Source: JBDOQU01 sp039839375 (GTDB taxonomy: Bacteria; Pseudomonadota; Alphaproteobacteria; DSM-16000; Inquilinaceae). From it: 64,000 bases of DNA. Of this stretch, positions 33,583-42,871 are shown piece by piece. The stretch's first letter is position 1, and each line of letters starts with the position of its first letter. A program made the position numbers and the translations under genes. The DNA is taken from assembly GCF_039839375.1 (NCBI RefSeq), contig NZ_JBDOQU010000013.1, positions 1 to 64,000 of the forward strand, written 5' to 3'. The notes below the pieces were generated by a model. The model saw only the letters and a list, made by a program, of their open reading frames with translations. It was not told the origin of the DNA and ran no database searches.

Positions 33583-36500
33583 GCGGTCGCCGATATGCCG
33601 AGCTGCAGGTCACCTCCCACTTCAGCTTCCTGCGCGGGGCATCTTCCTGCGAGGAGCTGTTCGCGCAGGCCGCGTTGCTCGGCGTCGAGGCGCTGGCCGT
33701 CGTCGACCGCAACTCGCTCGCCGGGATCGTCCGCGCCCATGAAGCCGCCAAGACCACGGGTGTGCGCCTGGTGGTCGGCTGTCGCCTCGACCTCAGGGAT
33801 CGCATGTCCGTGCTCGTCTATCCGACCGACCGGCCGGCCTATGCGCGGCTCTGCCGCCTGTTATCGCTCGGCAAGAAGCGGGCGGGCAAGGCGAAATGCC
33901 ATCTCGAATGGTCCGACCTCGTCGCCTATGGCGAAGGCCTGATCGCCGTTCTCATTCCCGACGTGGCGGACGAGACCTGCGGTCTGCGCCTGCGCCGGCT
34001 GCGCGAGGTCTTCGGCGACCGTGCCTACATGGCGCTGTCCTTGCGCCGACGGCCCAACGACCAGCTCCGGCTATGGCAGCTTTCCAATCTCGCCGCTCAG
34101 ATGCGCGTCGCCACCGTCGTCACCAACGACGTCCTGTTTCATGTGCCCGCTCGCCGCATCCTGCAGGACGTGGTGACCTGCATCCGCCATACCTGCACCA
34201 TCGACGAGCTAGGCGACCGACGGGAGCGGCACGCCGATCGCTATCTGAAACCGCCCGAGGAGATGTACCGCCTGTTCGGCCGCTATCCGGAGGCATTGGC
34301 CCGGACGAATGAGATCGTCGACCGCTGCCGCTTTTCCCTCGGCGAGCTGGCCTATCAGTATCCCGAGGAGCGCGACGATCCGGCGCTGACGCCGCAGCAG
34401 ACCCTTGAGAAGCTGACCTGGGAGGGCGCTGCCGAGCGCTATCCGGAGGGGCTGCCCGGCCGGGTGCGCCGCTCACTGGAGCACGAGCTGCGGCTGATCG
34501 CGAAGCTGGACTACGCGCCATACTTCCTGACGGTGAACAGCATCGTGCGGTTCGCCCGCTCGAAGGACATCCTCTGTCAGGGGCGCGGGTCGGCGGCGAA
34601 CAGCGCGGTGTGCTTCGTGCTCGGCATCACCTCGATCGATCCAGGGCGCAATGATCTGCTGTTCGAGCGCTTCGTCAGCGAAGAGCGACGTGAGCCGCCT
34701 GACATCGATGTCGATTTCGAGCACGAGCGGCGGGAGCAGGTCATCCAATGGGTCTATGAGACCTACGGCCGCGACCGCGCCGCGCTCTGCTCCACCGTCA
34801 CCCGTTACCGCTCCAAGGGCGCGCTGCGCGACGTCGGAAAGGCGCTCGGATTGACCGAGGACCTCATCAAGATGCTGTCGTCCCAGGTCTGGGGCTGGTC
34901 GGAAGAAGGCGTCGAGCCGAAACACGTCGCGGAGCTGAACCTCAACCTGAACGACCGACGGCTGCGCCTGGCGCTCGATCTCGCTCGTCAGCTCATGGGC
35001 GCGCCGCGCCATCTGAGCCAGCATCCGGGCGGCTTTGTCTTGACCCACGACCGGCTGGACGAGCTGGTGCCGATCGAGCCAGCGGCCATGATCGACCGGC
35101 AGATCATCGAGTGGGACAAGGATGACATCGACAGCCTGCGGTTCATGAAGGTCGATGTGTTGGCGCTGGGGATGCTCTCCTGCATGAAGCGCGGCTTCGA
35201 TCTTCTCGACGAGCACAAAGGCATCAGCCTCGATCTCGCGACCATCCCGGCCGAGGATCCGCGCACCTACGCGATGATCCGCAAGGCCGACACCCTCGGC
35301 ACCTTCCAGATCGAAAGCCGGGCCCAGATGTCGATGCTTCCCCGGCTGAAGCCGCGCACCTTCTACGATCTCGTCGTTCAGGTGGCGATCGTCCGCCCCG
35401 GGCCGATCCAGGGCGACATGGTGCATCCCTATCTGCGCCGCCGCGAAGGGCTGGAGCCGGTCCACTATCCCAAGCCCGAGCTTGAGAAGGTGCTCGGCAA
35501 AACCCTCGGCGTGCCGCTCTTTCAGGAGCAGGCGATGCGCGTCGCCATCGAATGTGCGGGCTTCACGCCCGGCGAAGCCGACATGCTTAGAAAGTCGATG
35601 GCGACCTTCAAATTCACCGGCGGCGTCTCGGCGTTCAAGGCGAAGCTGGTCGATGGTATGGTCGATCATGGCTACGAACGCGACTTCGCCGAGAAGACCT
35701 TCAAGCAGCTCGAAGGCTTCGGCAGCTACGGCTTTCCGGAAAGCCACGCAGCCTCCTTTGCGCTGATCGCCTATGCCAGCGCTTGGCTGAAATGCTGGCA
35801 CTCAGACGTCTTCTGCGCGGCGCTCCTCAACGCGCAGCCGATGGGTTTCTACGCGCCGGCTCAGATCGTGCGCGATGCCCAACAGCATGGCGTCGAAATC
35901 CGACCCGTCTGCGTCAACGCCTCGCGGTGGGACAGCACCTTGGAGCCGACCGGCGACGACAGCCGCTTTGCCGTCAGGCTCGGACTACGGATGGTCAAGG
36001 GCCTCGCCAATGCCCACGGCGCCGCCATCGTCGGGGCGCGCGCCGATCAGCCCTTCGCGTCAGTCGATGACCTCTGGCGGCGCGCTTCCGTGCCCACTGC
36101 AGCCCTTGTTCAGGTCGCGGAGGCCGATGCCTTCGGCCCCGCGCTTGGCTTGGCCCGCCGGGAGGCGCTCTGGGCGATCAAGGCGTTGCGCGACGAACCG
36201 CTGCCGCTTTTCGCGGCTGCTTCCGCCCGCGAGGCCGGGCCCGTGCCGGAGGTCGACGAGCCCGCCGTGCTCCTCCGCCCGATGACCGCCGGCGGCGAGG
36301 TCGTCGAGGACTACGGCCATGTCGGGCTAAGCTTGCGCAGCCATCCTGTGTCCTTCCTGCGTGAGGATCTGCGGCGCCGGCGGATCGTCTCCTGCACCGA
36401 GGCGATGGAGGCGCGTGACGGGAGATGGCTTGAAACCGCAGGCATCGTGCTCGTTCGCCAGCGGCCGGGGTCGGCCAAAGGCGTCATGTTCATCACCCTG

Positions 36501-36851
36501 GAGGACGAAACCGGCATCGCCAATCTCGTCGTTTGGGCAAAGATGTTCGAAAAATACCGGCGCGTCGTCCTGTCGGCGGGCATGATCGCCGTGCGCGGCC
36601 GCGTCCAGCGCGAAGGCGAAGTCTTACACCTCGTCGCACATCAGCTCACCGACCTTTCGGCAGAACTCGCCAGCGTCGGCGATCGCGACGCCGCGTTCCC
36701 ACTACCGCACGGACGCGGCGATGAATTCCACCACGGCAGTCCAGCGCCCGACCCGCGCGGGTTGCCGCCCAAGGGGCTGCGCACCCGCGACATCTACATC
36801 CCGGACCTGCACATCGACACGATCAAGGTGAAGACGCGGGATTTCCGCTGA
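33579..36851 (+). CDS. dnaE2: Error-prone DNA polymerase III alpha subunit
   Basis: A 1090-residue C-family polymerase, the catalytic unit of the ImuA-ImuB-DnaE2 mutasome. It has the PHP domain (YAELQVTSHFSFLRGASSCEELFAQA), and the polymerase core with CQGRGSAANSAVCFVLGIT, PPDIDVDFEHERREQVIQW (catalytic aspartates) and GDMVHPYLRRREG. An OB-fold segment (VMFITLEDETGIANLVVW) follows. The C-terminal RDIYIPDLHIDTIKVKTRDFR is distinctive of DnaE2. The ATG at 33579 overlaps the imuB stop. The length is normal and the gene looks intact. Confidence 0.96.
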   Translation: MSGRRYAELQVTSHFSFLRGASSCEELFAQAALLGVEALAVVDRNSLAGIVRAHEAAKTTGVRLVVGCRLDLRDRMSVLVYPTDRPAYARLCRLLSLGKKRAGKAKCHLEWSDLVAYGEGLIAVLIPDVADETCGLRLRRLREVFGDRAYMALSLRRRPNDQLRLWQLSNLAAQMRVATVVTNDVLFHVPARRILQDVVTCIRHTCTIDELGDRRERHADRYLKPPEEMYRLFGRYPEALARTNEIVDRCRFSLGELAYQYPEERDDPALTPQQTLEKLTWEGAAERYPEGLPGRVRRSLEHELRLIAKLDYAPYFLTVNSIVRFARSKDILCQGRGSAANSAVCFVLGITSIDPGRNDLLFERFVSEERREPPDIDVDFEHERREQVIQWVYETYGRDRAALCSTVTRYRSKGALRDVGKALGLTEDLIKMLSSQVWGWSEEGVEPKHVAELNLNLNDRRLRLALDLARQLMGAPRHLSQHPGGFVLTHDRLDELVPIEPAAMIDRQIIEWDKDDIDSLRFMKVDVLALGMLSCMKRGFDLLDEHKGISLDLATIPAEDPRTYAMIRKADTLGTFQIESRAQMSMLPRLKPRTFYDLVVQVAIVRPGPIQGDMVHPYLRRREGLEPVHYPKPELEKVLGKTLGVPLFQEQAMRVAIECAGFTPGEADMLRKSMATFKFTGGVSAFKAKLVDGMVDHGYERDFAEKTFKQLEGFGSYGFPESHAASFALIAYASAWLKCWHSDVFCAALLNAQPMGFYAPAQIVRDAQQHGVEIRPVCVNASRWDSTLEPTGDDSRFAVRLGLRMVKGLANAHGAAIVGARADQPFASVDDLWRRASVPTAALVQVAEADAFGPALGLARREALWAIKALRDEPLPLFAAASAREAGPVPEVDEPAVLLRPMTAGGEVVEDYGHVGLSLRSHPVSFLREDLRRRRIVSCTEAMEARDGRWLETAGIVLVRQRPGSAKGVMFITLEDETGIANLVVWAKMFEKYRRVVLSAGMIAVRGRVQREGEVLHLVAHQLTDLSAELASVGDRDAAFPLPHGRGDEFHHGSPAPDPRGLPPKGLRTRDIYIPDLHIDTIKVKTRDFR

Positions 36852-36916
36852 CCGGTGCGGCTGTCCCACCCGGAGTTTCGGCGCTATCGTCCAGCTTCAC
36901 GAGTCCAATCAATGGA

Positions 36917-37186
36917 ATGCGGGACATGACCGATGTCACCTTGTCGGCGACGCCCAAGGGCAATGGGTATCAAGCGACGGTGACATTCGCGGGAGCGACC
37001 TCGATCAGCTCCGCGGAAACCTATCCGACCATGGGCGAGGCGATCGCCGCAGCGGCTGTCAAACTTCTCGACATGTCGGAGCGCCTTGAGGCGCTGGAAC
37101 AAGACGCTCTTCGCCAGACGACGCCGGAACCGGCTGGAGGTAGCACTGATGTGGAGCGTGATCTCGCACGTTCGCGGCTGGATTGA
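36917..37186 (+). CDS. Conserved-looking hypothetical protein
   Basis: An 89-residue protein (or 86 from the ATG at 36926) that I do not recognise. It reads MTDVTLSATPKGNGYQATVTFAGATSISSAETYPTMGEAIAAAAVKLLDMSERLEALE. The shape is a small beta-hairpin domain followed by a helix, like short dsRBD-like or HicB-like folds, but no family can be named. It overlaps the next gene by 38 nt and follows dnaE2 on the same strand after 65 nt. Confidence 0.5.
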   Translation: MRDMTDVTLSATPKGNGYQATVTFAGATSISSAETYPTMGEAIAAAAVKLLDMSERLEALEQDALRQTTPEPAGGSTDVERDLARSRLD

Positions 37187-37445
37187 TCGCCGTCGAGCGA
37201 TACGGCGCCGCTGGCAACGAGACGCGCGGTCGCTGATCGCGCAAGATGAGCGTGGCGCCTATTGTGCGGCGCAGCGCTTGGCGGCACGCTCCCGCGCCTT
37301 GGGCGAGCAACGAGAATTCATGCACTGGGCGAAGGTGGCGGCCGAGGTTGCCAGGCTGTCACCGTGCGCCGAGATGGACATCGCGACGGTTCGCTCGATC
37401 GCTGATGACGAGATGGCGCAACGTCACCGAACCCACAACGGCTGA
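37149..37445 (+). CDS. Hypothetical basic protein
   Basis: A 98-residue basic, helical protein beginning MWSVISHVRGWIDRRRAIRRRWQRDARSLIAQDERGAYCAAQRLAARSRALG. There is no recognised domain. The ATG at 37149 is chosen over an earlier in-frame ATG at 37086, because the earlier part lies inside the preceding gene. It ends 11 nt before the convergent YjbR-like gene. Confidence 0.5.
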   Translation: MWSVISHVRGWIDRRRAIRRRWQRDARSLIAQDERGAYCAAQRLAARSRALGEQREFMHWAKVAAEVARLSPCAEMDIATVRSIADDEMAQRHRTHNG

Positions 37446-37456
37446 CGCCTGGTCGG

Positions 37457-37801
37457 CTATTCCAGCCCCAATTCGGCCCGAACCTTCTTCGTCAGCTTGG
37501 CCGCGATCAGGGTGTGCGCCGCTCGCAGATGGTCCGCTAGTTCGTCGTCTGGCCAGTCGTTCGGATCATCGAGATGCACCCATTTGGCGCGGGCGAGATA
37601 TGGCGCCGGGCGCGCCCTGCCGCTCTCGGTCAGCACCTCGAAGGCGATCTCGGAGACTTTGAACGACAAACCGCCCATCGCCCCAATCATGGCGAACATC
37701 TTGCCGCCGACCTTATAGGCGTCGTGGTCCTCGCCCCAAGGGTGATCCAGGGTCGCGCCTGTGAACGCCAGGCACACCCTTCCGACGCCTTTTCGGTCCA
37801 T
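37457..37801 (-). CDS. MmcQ/YjbR family DNA-binding-fold protein
   Basis: A 114-residue YjbR-like protein (CyaY-like fold). Typical features are DHPWGEDHDAYKVGGKMFAMIG, LSFKVSEIAFEVL, and ARAKWVHLDD near the C-terminus, then DELADHLRAAHTLIAAKL. The biochemical role of the family is not settled. It starts 22 nt after the yedK stop and probably shares its transcript. Confidence 0.87.
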   Translation of the reverse strand: MDRKGVGRVCLAFTGATLDHPWGEDHDAYKVGGKMFAMIGAMGGLSFKVSEIAFEVLTESGRARPAPYLARAKWVHLDDPNDWPDDELADHLRAAHTLIAAKLTKKVRAELGLE

Positions 37802-37823
37802 GATCGCTCTTCGATCCTCGTGT

Positions 37824-38417
37824 CTAGTCGCTGCCTTCGCGCACCGTTTCCACATGCAGAGAACCTTCGGGCAACGCCCGCAACAACTCGGCTTCCGGTC
37901 TGGTCAAGTCGATCCATGCAGTCCAGTCCTTCGGGCGCAGGATCACGATCTGACGGTTGTGGTAGGGTTCGATGTCGGGACCGGGATCCGTCGTGAGCAT
38001 CGTGAACGCGGGCGGAGCGCCATCTTTGCCCTCTCGCCAGATGCCGGCGATCGCTAGGAACGGCGCATCGTTCAGCGTGAAGCGGTGTTTGGCCTTTGGG
38101 TATTTCTTGCCCGTGAACTCGAAGAACGCTGAGGCTGGAATCAGGCAACGGTTGCTCTTGTCGAAGTGCCGTCCTTCGGACCGGAAATTGAAGACTGGGC
38201 CGCCGCGTGGTCCTGACGGCGGGAAGCTGAAATTCATCGGCACGAGCTCGATGCCGTTGCCGGCAGCGCGCATAACCGGTGCCATGTCGTTGATCTTGAT
38301 GTCGTCGGCTTGCGGCAGGTCCAACTCACTTTGGTGGGTTGGCATGCCGAGTTCCAGCGCCTGCATCATCTTGCAGTATTCGGCCCAGGCGACGTGTTGT
38401 TCGTAGTCGTTACACAT
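37824..38417 (-). CDS. yedK: SOS response-associated peptidase / abasic-site processing protein (SRAP, YedK-like)
   Basis: A 197-residue SRAP (YedK/HMCES) protein, which forms a thiazolidine cross-link with abasic sites in single-stranded DNA. After removal of the initiator Met, Cys2 (MCNDYEQ) is the reactive residue. The conserved Asn-containing NFRSEGRHF, CLIPASAFFEF (catalytic glutamate) and PYHNRQIVIL (catalytic histidine) are present. The ATG at 38417 must be the true start because Cys2 has to be N-terminal. It lies near the mutagenesis cassette, which fits a DNA-damage cargo theme. Confidence 0.93.
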   Translation of the reverse strand: MCNDYEQHVAWAEYCKMMQALELGMPTHQSELDLPQADDIKINDMAPVMRAAGNGIELVPMNFSFPPSGPRGGPVFNFRSEGRHFDKSNRCLIPASAFFEFTGKKYPKAKHRFTLNDAPFLAIAGIWREGKDGAPPAFTMLTTDPGPDIEPYHNRQIVILRPKDWTAWIDLTRPEAELLRALPEGSLHVETVREGSD

Positions 38418-38488
38418 CCGCGATCCGTCCTTCCGTGGAAGCGACGTTACGGGATGGCGGCTCTGCGGAAAACCGGAATGAGGGGAAA

Positions 38489-38559
38489 GCCTTCCCCTGC
38501 GGCCGAGCCGAGGTCTCGGCCGACCCCTTCGAGCGGGGCTGCCGCCCCGCAACGCCCCG
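38489..38559 (+). repeat. Two-hairpin element, copy 1
   Basis: Starts GCCTTCCCCTGC, then an 8-bp stem CGGCCGAG/CTCGGCCG (38500-38522, 7-nt loop CCGAGGT), then GACCCCTTC, then a 6-bp stem GCGGGG/CCCCGC (38533-38550), and ends AACGCCCC. A second copy in the same orientation lies at 42806-42871 with different stem bases but kept pairing. The two copies bracket the sensor kinase gene. Confidence 0.7.
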
Positions 38560-38562
38560 CCG

Positions 38563-41500
38563 CTACCCCGCCGCCGGAACCAAAGCGGCGAGACTTGCCG
38601 CCAGCTCGGCGTTCCGGAACGGCTTTGTCAGCCGCGGCAAGCCGGCCGCGACCCCATCGGCCTCTGCATAGCCCGAGACGACCAGAACCGGCAGCTCCGG
38701 CTGCCCGGAACGCAGCGCATCGGCCAATTCCACTCCGGTCATGCCGGGCATCAGATGATCGGTGACGAGCAGGTCGGGCTTGAGACCTTCCCCGACCAGT
38801 CGCAGAGCTTCTTCGGCGGAGCCCGCTTCGATCACCTCGAAGCCGAGGTCGATCAGCATGTCGGCCGTGCTCATTCGGACGAGGTCTTCGTCATCGACCA
38901 GCAACGCCGTGCCGAGCGCTTTTGGAGACAGCCTCTCGCCGACTTGTTGATCTTCGTCGTCAGACGTGACGGCGCTGATGGGGAGCCAGAGCTCGATGGT
39001 CGTGCCCTGGCCAAGCTTGCTGGAGATGGTCAGGCCGCCATTGAGCTGCGCGGCAAGCCCATGCACCATCGAAAGGCCGAGACCCGTGCCCTTGCCGATG
39101 CCCTTGGTCGAAAAGAACGGCTCGATCGCGCGCGCAAGCGTCGCTTCGTCCATGCCGGTGCCGGTGTCCGAGACGCAGAGCCGGACGTAATGTCCACGGC
39201 GCAACCTGGAACGATGGTCTTCGCGGACTGACTCGCGCGTGGCCGCAATTGTCAGCACGCCGCCATCCGGCATGGCGTCTCGCGCGTTCACCGCCAGGTT
39301 CAGCAGCGCCATTTCGAGCTGATTGGCGTCGGCCCTGACAGGCGGCAGATCGTCCGGCAATTGCACGCGCACGTCGACCTTGGGTCCCGACGTGCTCGCG
39401 ATCAGGTCGGCCATTCCGCCGATCAGCCGCTTCAGATCGACCGCACTCGGCTGTAGCGGTTGGCGGCGGGCGAAGGCCAGCAAGCGCTGCACAAGGACTT
39501 TTGCCCGGTCCGCCGACTGCAGTCCGCCCTCGATCAAGCGTCGTTCCCGCTCGCTGCCGACGCCGCGGCGCATCAGCATGTCGAGACTTCCGATGATGGG
39601 CGTCAGCAGGTTGTTGAAGTCGTGCGCGACGCCGCCGGTGAGCTGCCCCATCGCCTCCATCTTCTGGCTCTGTCGCAGCGCCTCCTGCGCCGCCGCCAGC
39701 TCCGCCGCGGCCCGCAAGCGATCGGAGATATCGGTCGCCAGGTGGAAGGCGCCGATGATCACGTCATTCCCGTCGCGAAGCGGCGTGTAACTGATCTCCC
39801 AGAGCGGCACGCCGAGCTCCGGCCGGCCGAACTCCTCCGTGACGGTGAAATGCTCGCCGGTCAGCGCGCGGTCCATCAGCGCCCGCATGACCGACCGCTG
39901 CTCAGGGATGAACAGGTCGGGAAAGACGTCGCCCAGCTTCGTGTCGAAGCCGTTCACGCGACGGAATTCGTCGTTGTGCGCCTTGTTGAAGGCGATCAGG
40001 CGATAGTCGGTATCGAAGGCGCAGATCGGCGAGGCGGTCGCCTCGATGATATCCCGAAACCTGCGAAGTTCGACGGTGCGATCGGCAACCTGGTGTTCAA
40101 GCGTCTCATTCAGCTCGCGCAGCGCGGCTTCGGCGAGCTTGCGGTCGTGGATGTCCACCGACGCGCCGAACCAACGCGTGATCTCGCCGGTCTGCGGGTC
40201 GCGATAGGACTCGGCGCGCGCGAGGAACCAGCGGTCCTCGCCCGAGGCCGAGCGGATGCGGTGCTCTATCTCGAACGGCTCGCCCGTCGCCAGCGCCGCC
40301 TCGAAAGCTGCGACGACGGCCGCGCCATCGTCCGCATGCATGAAGTTCGCCGCCATCTCGGCGTGCGTCCACGCCTCGTCGGACGCGCCGGTGTAGTCGA
40401 CGAACTGCCGGTTCAGGAACTCCATGCGGCCGTCCCGGTCGGTGATCCAGACGATCTGCGGCACCGCGTTCGCCATCAGCCGGAACCGCGCCTCGCTCTC
40501 GCGCAGCGCCGCCTCGGCGCGCGCCCGCTCGACCGCCGCCCAGGTGCGTTCGGTGGCTGCTTCCACTAGCGCCGCCTCGCCGGGCGTCCAACGCCGCGGC
40601 CGCGAGCTCACCGCGCCCAAGGCCCAGATCGGATTGCCTGCTCCACGGCGCAGCGGCGAAGAGAGGAGCGCCCCGAAACTCATCGCCGCGAGCGAGTGCT
40701 TGTCGGTATCGGTCAGCTCAGGATCGTTCGCCGTATCATTGAAGATCAGCGTTCGATCGAAGGTTCGCTTGCCTGCTTCCGGAAAATCGGAAAAGCGGAG
40801 CGGCGAGGGCATCGGCGCAAGATCGGGGCGCCGGAATTCCTGGATGACGTCCACCCGATCCTCGGCCGGATACATCGCGGTCGCATAGCATCGGTCGAGC
40901 CCCAGCTCTTCGGCGAGCATCCGAACGGCAACATCCACGACCGCGTCCTCGTTCGGCTGCGTGCGCAGCGCGTCGCCGAGCTTCAGCAGGAACGCCTGGC
41001 GCCTCTCGCTTTCGCGAAGCGCTTCCTCGGCGTGCTTGCGCATGGTGATGTCGAGCGCCATGCCCAGCATGCGAGTGGGCTGCGGCGGATCGCCCTCGAA
41101 TTGCGCCCGCGCCCTGATCGCTACCCAGCGCCGGGTTCCGTCGGGCAGGACGAGCCGGATTTCCTCGTCGAGCACGCCGCCCCCGGCGGGGTTGGTCGCC
41201 CGGGCAGCCGCCTCGGCGTAGCGATCCCGGTCGCCGGGATGGATCATGGCTTCGAGAGCGCTCTGAAGGTTCAAGCCCCCCTCGGGCGGCTGCCCGAACA
41301 GGGCAAGCATCTGCGCGTCGGGCTCGCCCCGGTCTTCGCCGGGATACCAGACGAACGTGCCGATCGATGCCGCTTCGAGAGCGAGCTGGAGGCGCCCCTC
41401 GCTTTCGCGCTGCGCCGCCTCTGCTCGCGCCTGTTCGGCAGCAGCCCAGATGCGTTCGCTCACTTCGCGCACGAGGTCCACTTCGGCCTCCGACCAGTCC

Positions 41501-42387
41501 CGCGGTCGGCTCTTGCTCAAGCACAGCGCTCCAACCAGTCGCCCATCCTTGATCAACGGAACGCCTATGTTCGCTATGAGCTGTACGGCGGCGCTGGCGG
41601 AGCGCTCCGCATCTGGCACCAGCTCGGAGGCTTGCGTGTCGGGGATCGCATAACTTTCGCCGCGGCGCAGCATCGCGATGGACCACGCGTAGTCCGCAAG
41701 CCGATGCGTGCCCGCGAGGGATTGCACTCCGTCACGCACGAAATCGCGCGCGACTCGCGCTACGCCCACCGCTTCGTCGATCTCGACGTAATAGGCCCGG
41801 TCGACATCGAGCCACTCGGCCAAGAGGCGGCAAGCCTCGTACTGAATCTCGACTGGATGACCGAGCGGCCGCAGCGCGTCGCTGAGCTTGAGCAGGAACG
41901 CCTGCCGCGCCTCGCTTTGCGCCAGCGCCTCCTCGGCCTCCTTTCGCTCGGAAATGTCGCGGACCATGCCCTTCATGCTCCGGGGCTGCCCGCGGGCGTC
42001 GAACGCGACCTTGCCTTGCGCCCAGAGCCAGCGCACGGCGCCGTCGGCGCGCCGGATGCGGGCCTCGAAGTTCCAAAGCCCGCTGGCAAGCGCCTCCTGG
42101 AACTTCCGGTCCACCACATCGCGATCCTCGGGAAGGACATGCTCAAGGAACGATTCGTAGGTCCATTCGGGAAGCAGCGAATCGTACCCGAACATCCGGT
42201 CGTGCTGCAGGGAACGCCAGGCACCATGGGTGACAAGATCCAGCTCCCACACGCCCAGATCGCCGGCTTCGAGCGCGCGCGCGAGTCTCGCCTCGCTCTC
42301 GCGCAGCGCCTCCTGGCGCCGATGCGCTTCGGTGACATCGTGGCCTTCGCAGAAGATGCCGATGATCTGCCCGGCTTCGTCCACCAT
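38563..42387 (-). CDS. Multi-PAS/GAF hybrid sensor histidine kinase, 5'-truncated
   Basis: 1274 residues are readable from the first ATG. In order: the end of a PAS domain (1-22), PAS (about 30-150), GAF (165-320), PAS (330-455), GAF (465-620), PAS (635-755), PAS (775-895), HisKA with the phospho-acceptor His in GGVAHDFNNLL, HATPase_c (NLAVNARDAM, GTGMD, KGTGLGLSMV), and a receiver domain (LLVTDHLMPGM). No transmembrane segment is present, so it is a cytosolic sensor. The ATG lies inside a PAS domain whose coding sequence continues upstream without a start (see 42388-42663). It is cargo between two copies of a hairpin element, and its N-terminus is probably lost. Confidence 0.85.
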   Translation of the reverse strand: MVDEAGQIIGIFCEGHDVTEAHRRQEALRESEARLARALEAGDLGVWELDLVTHGAWRSLQHDRMFGYDSLLPEWTYESFLEHVLPEDRDVVDRKFQEALASGLWNFEARIRRADGAVRWLWAQGKVAFDARGQPRSMKGMVRDISERKEAEEALAQSEARQAFLLKLSDALRPLGHPVEIQYEACRLLAEWLDVDRAYYVEIDEAVGVARVARDFVRDGVQSLAGTHRLADYAWSIAMLRRGESYAIPDTQASELVPDAERSASAAVQLIANIGVPLIKDGRLVGALCLSKSRPRDWSEAEVDLVREVSERIWAAAEQARAEAAQRESEGRLQLALEAASIGTFVWYPGEDRGEPDAQMLALFGQPPEGGLNLQSALEAMIHPGDRDRYAEAAARATNPAGGGVLDEEIRLVLPDGTRRWVAIRARAQFEGDPPQPTRMLGMALDITMRKHAEEALRESERRQAFLLKLGDALRTQPNEDAVVDVAVRMLAEELGLDRCYATAMYPAEDRVDVIQEFRRPDLAPMPSPLRFSDFPEAGKRTFDRTLIFNDTANDPELTDTDKHSLAAMSFGALLSSPLRRGAGNPIWALGAVSSRPRRWTPGEAALVEAATERTWAAVERARAEAALRESEARFRLMANAVPQIVWITDRDGRMEFLNRQFVDYTGASDEAWTHAEMAANFMHADDGAAVVAAFEAALATGEPFEIEHRIRSASGEDRWFLARAESYRDPQTGEITRWFGASVDIHDRKLAEAALRELNETLEHQVADRTVELRRFRDIIEATASPICAFDTDYRLIAFNKAHNDEFRRVNGFDTKLGDVFPDLFIPEQRSVMRALMDRALTGEHFTVTEEFGRPELGVPLWEISYTPLRDGNDVIIGAFHLATDISDRLRAAAELAAAQEALRQSQKMEAMGQLTGGVAHDFNNLLTPIIGSLDMLMRRGVGSERERRLIEGGLQSADRAKVLVQRLLAFARRQPLQPSAVDLKRLIGGMADLIASTSGPKVDVRVQLPDDLPPVRADANQLEMALLNLAVNARDAMPDGGVLTIAATRESVREDHRSRLRRGHYVRLCVSDTGTGMDEATLARAIEPFFSTKGIGKGTGLGLSMVHGLAAQLNGGLTISSKLGQGTTIELWLPISAVTSDDEDQQVGERLSPKALGTALLVDDEDLVRMSTADMLIDLGFEVIEAGSAEEALRLVGEGLKPDLLVTDHLMPGMTGVELADALRSGQPELPVLVVSGYAEADGVAAGLPRLTKPFRNAELAASLAALVPAAG

Positions 42388-42663
42388 CGGCTCGTAGATG
42401 AAGTCGAGGAAAAGCTCCTCCTCCGGCGCCTCGGGCGTTTCGCGAAACCGCGCCGGCGCCGCATGCGCGACATAGCGCTCGCCGGTCGCGTAGACCCGGT
42501 CCAGAAGCTCCTCGAAACCTTGCCCGATCAGCTCGGGGAAGGCCTCGCGCCACGGCTTGCCGACGGCATCGCGGTCGCCGAACAGCCGCTTGTGCGCGTT
42601 GTTGACGAAATCGAAGACGTGATCCGGTCCCCTCAGCGTGCAGATGAAGCCTGGCGCCTGACC
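42388..42663 (-). pseudogene. Orphan 5' part of the sensor kinase PAS domain
   Basis: In frame with the kinase, 92 codons are open from just after a TAG at 42664-42666. They read a PAS domain: GFICTLRGPDHVFDFVNNAHKRLFG, then WREAFPELIGQGFEELLDRVYATGERYV, then EELFLDFIYEP running into the Met at 42387. There is no ATG, GTG or TTG in this stretch. The true N-terminus therefore seems to have been cut off near 42665. Confidence 0.75.
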
Positions 42664-42805
42664 CTAACGTCGGACCGCTATAGTGCTGGTTCACTCGGTC
42701 GGGCATTCAATCCATAGCAGACACGCCGCCTCTTCACAGGCCTATTCAATCGTAGAATGGCATGCGGGGCCATCGTGATCCGTGAGAGATGCCCTAAAGA
42801 GGAAC

Positions 42806-42871
42806 GCCTTCCCCTGCCGGCCAGCCACGGTCTGGCCGGACCCCTTCTGCGGGGACACCCCGCAACGCCCC
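42806..42871 (+). repeat. Two-hairpin element, copy 2, upstream of ardC
   Basis: Same layout as 38489-38559. It starts GCCTTCCCCTGC; the 8-bp stem is CCGGCCAG/CTGGCCGG (42817-42839, loop CCACGGT). A 6-bp stem GCGGGG/CCCCGC (42849-42863, loop ACA) and AACGCCCC follow. Stem bases differ from copy 1 but pairing is kept, which supports a folded RNA or DNA structure. It runs directly into the ardC leader. Confidence 0.7.

Noticed and set aside
34473..35801. Minus-strand frame of 442 codons opposite dnaE2
   Set aside because: Antisense shadow of a clearly identified polymerase.
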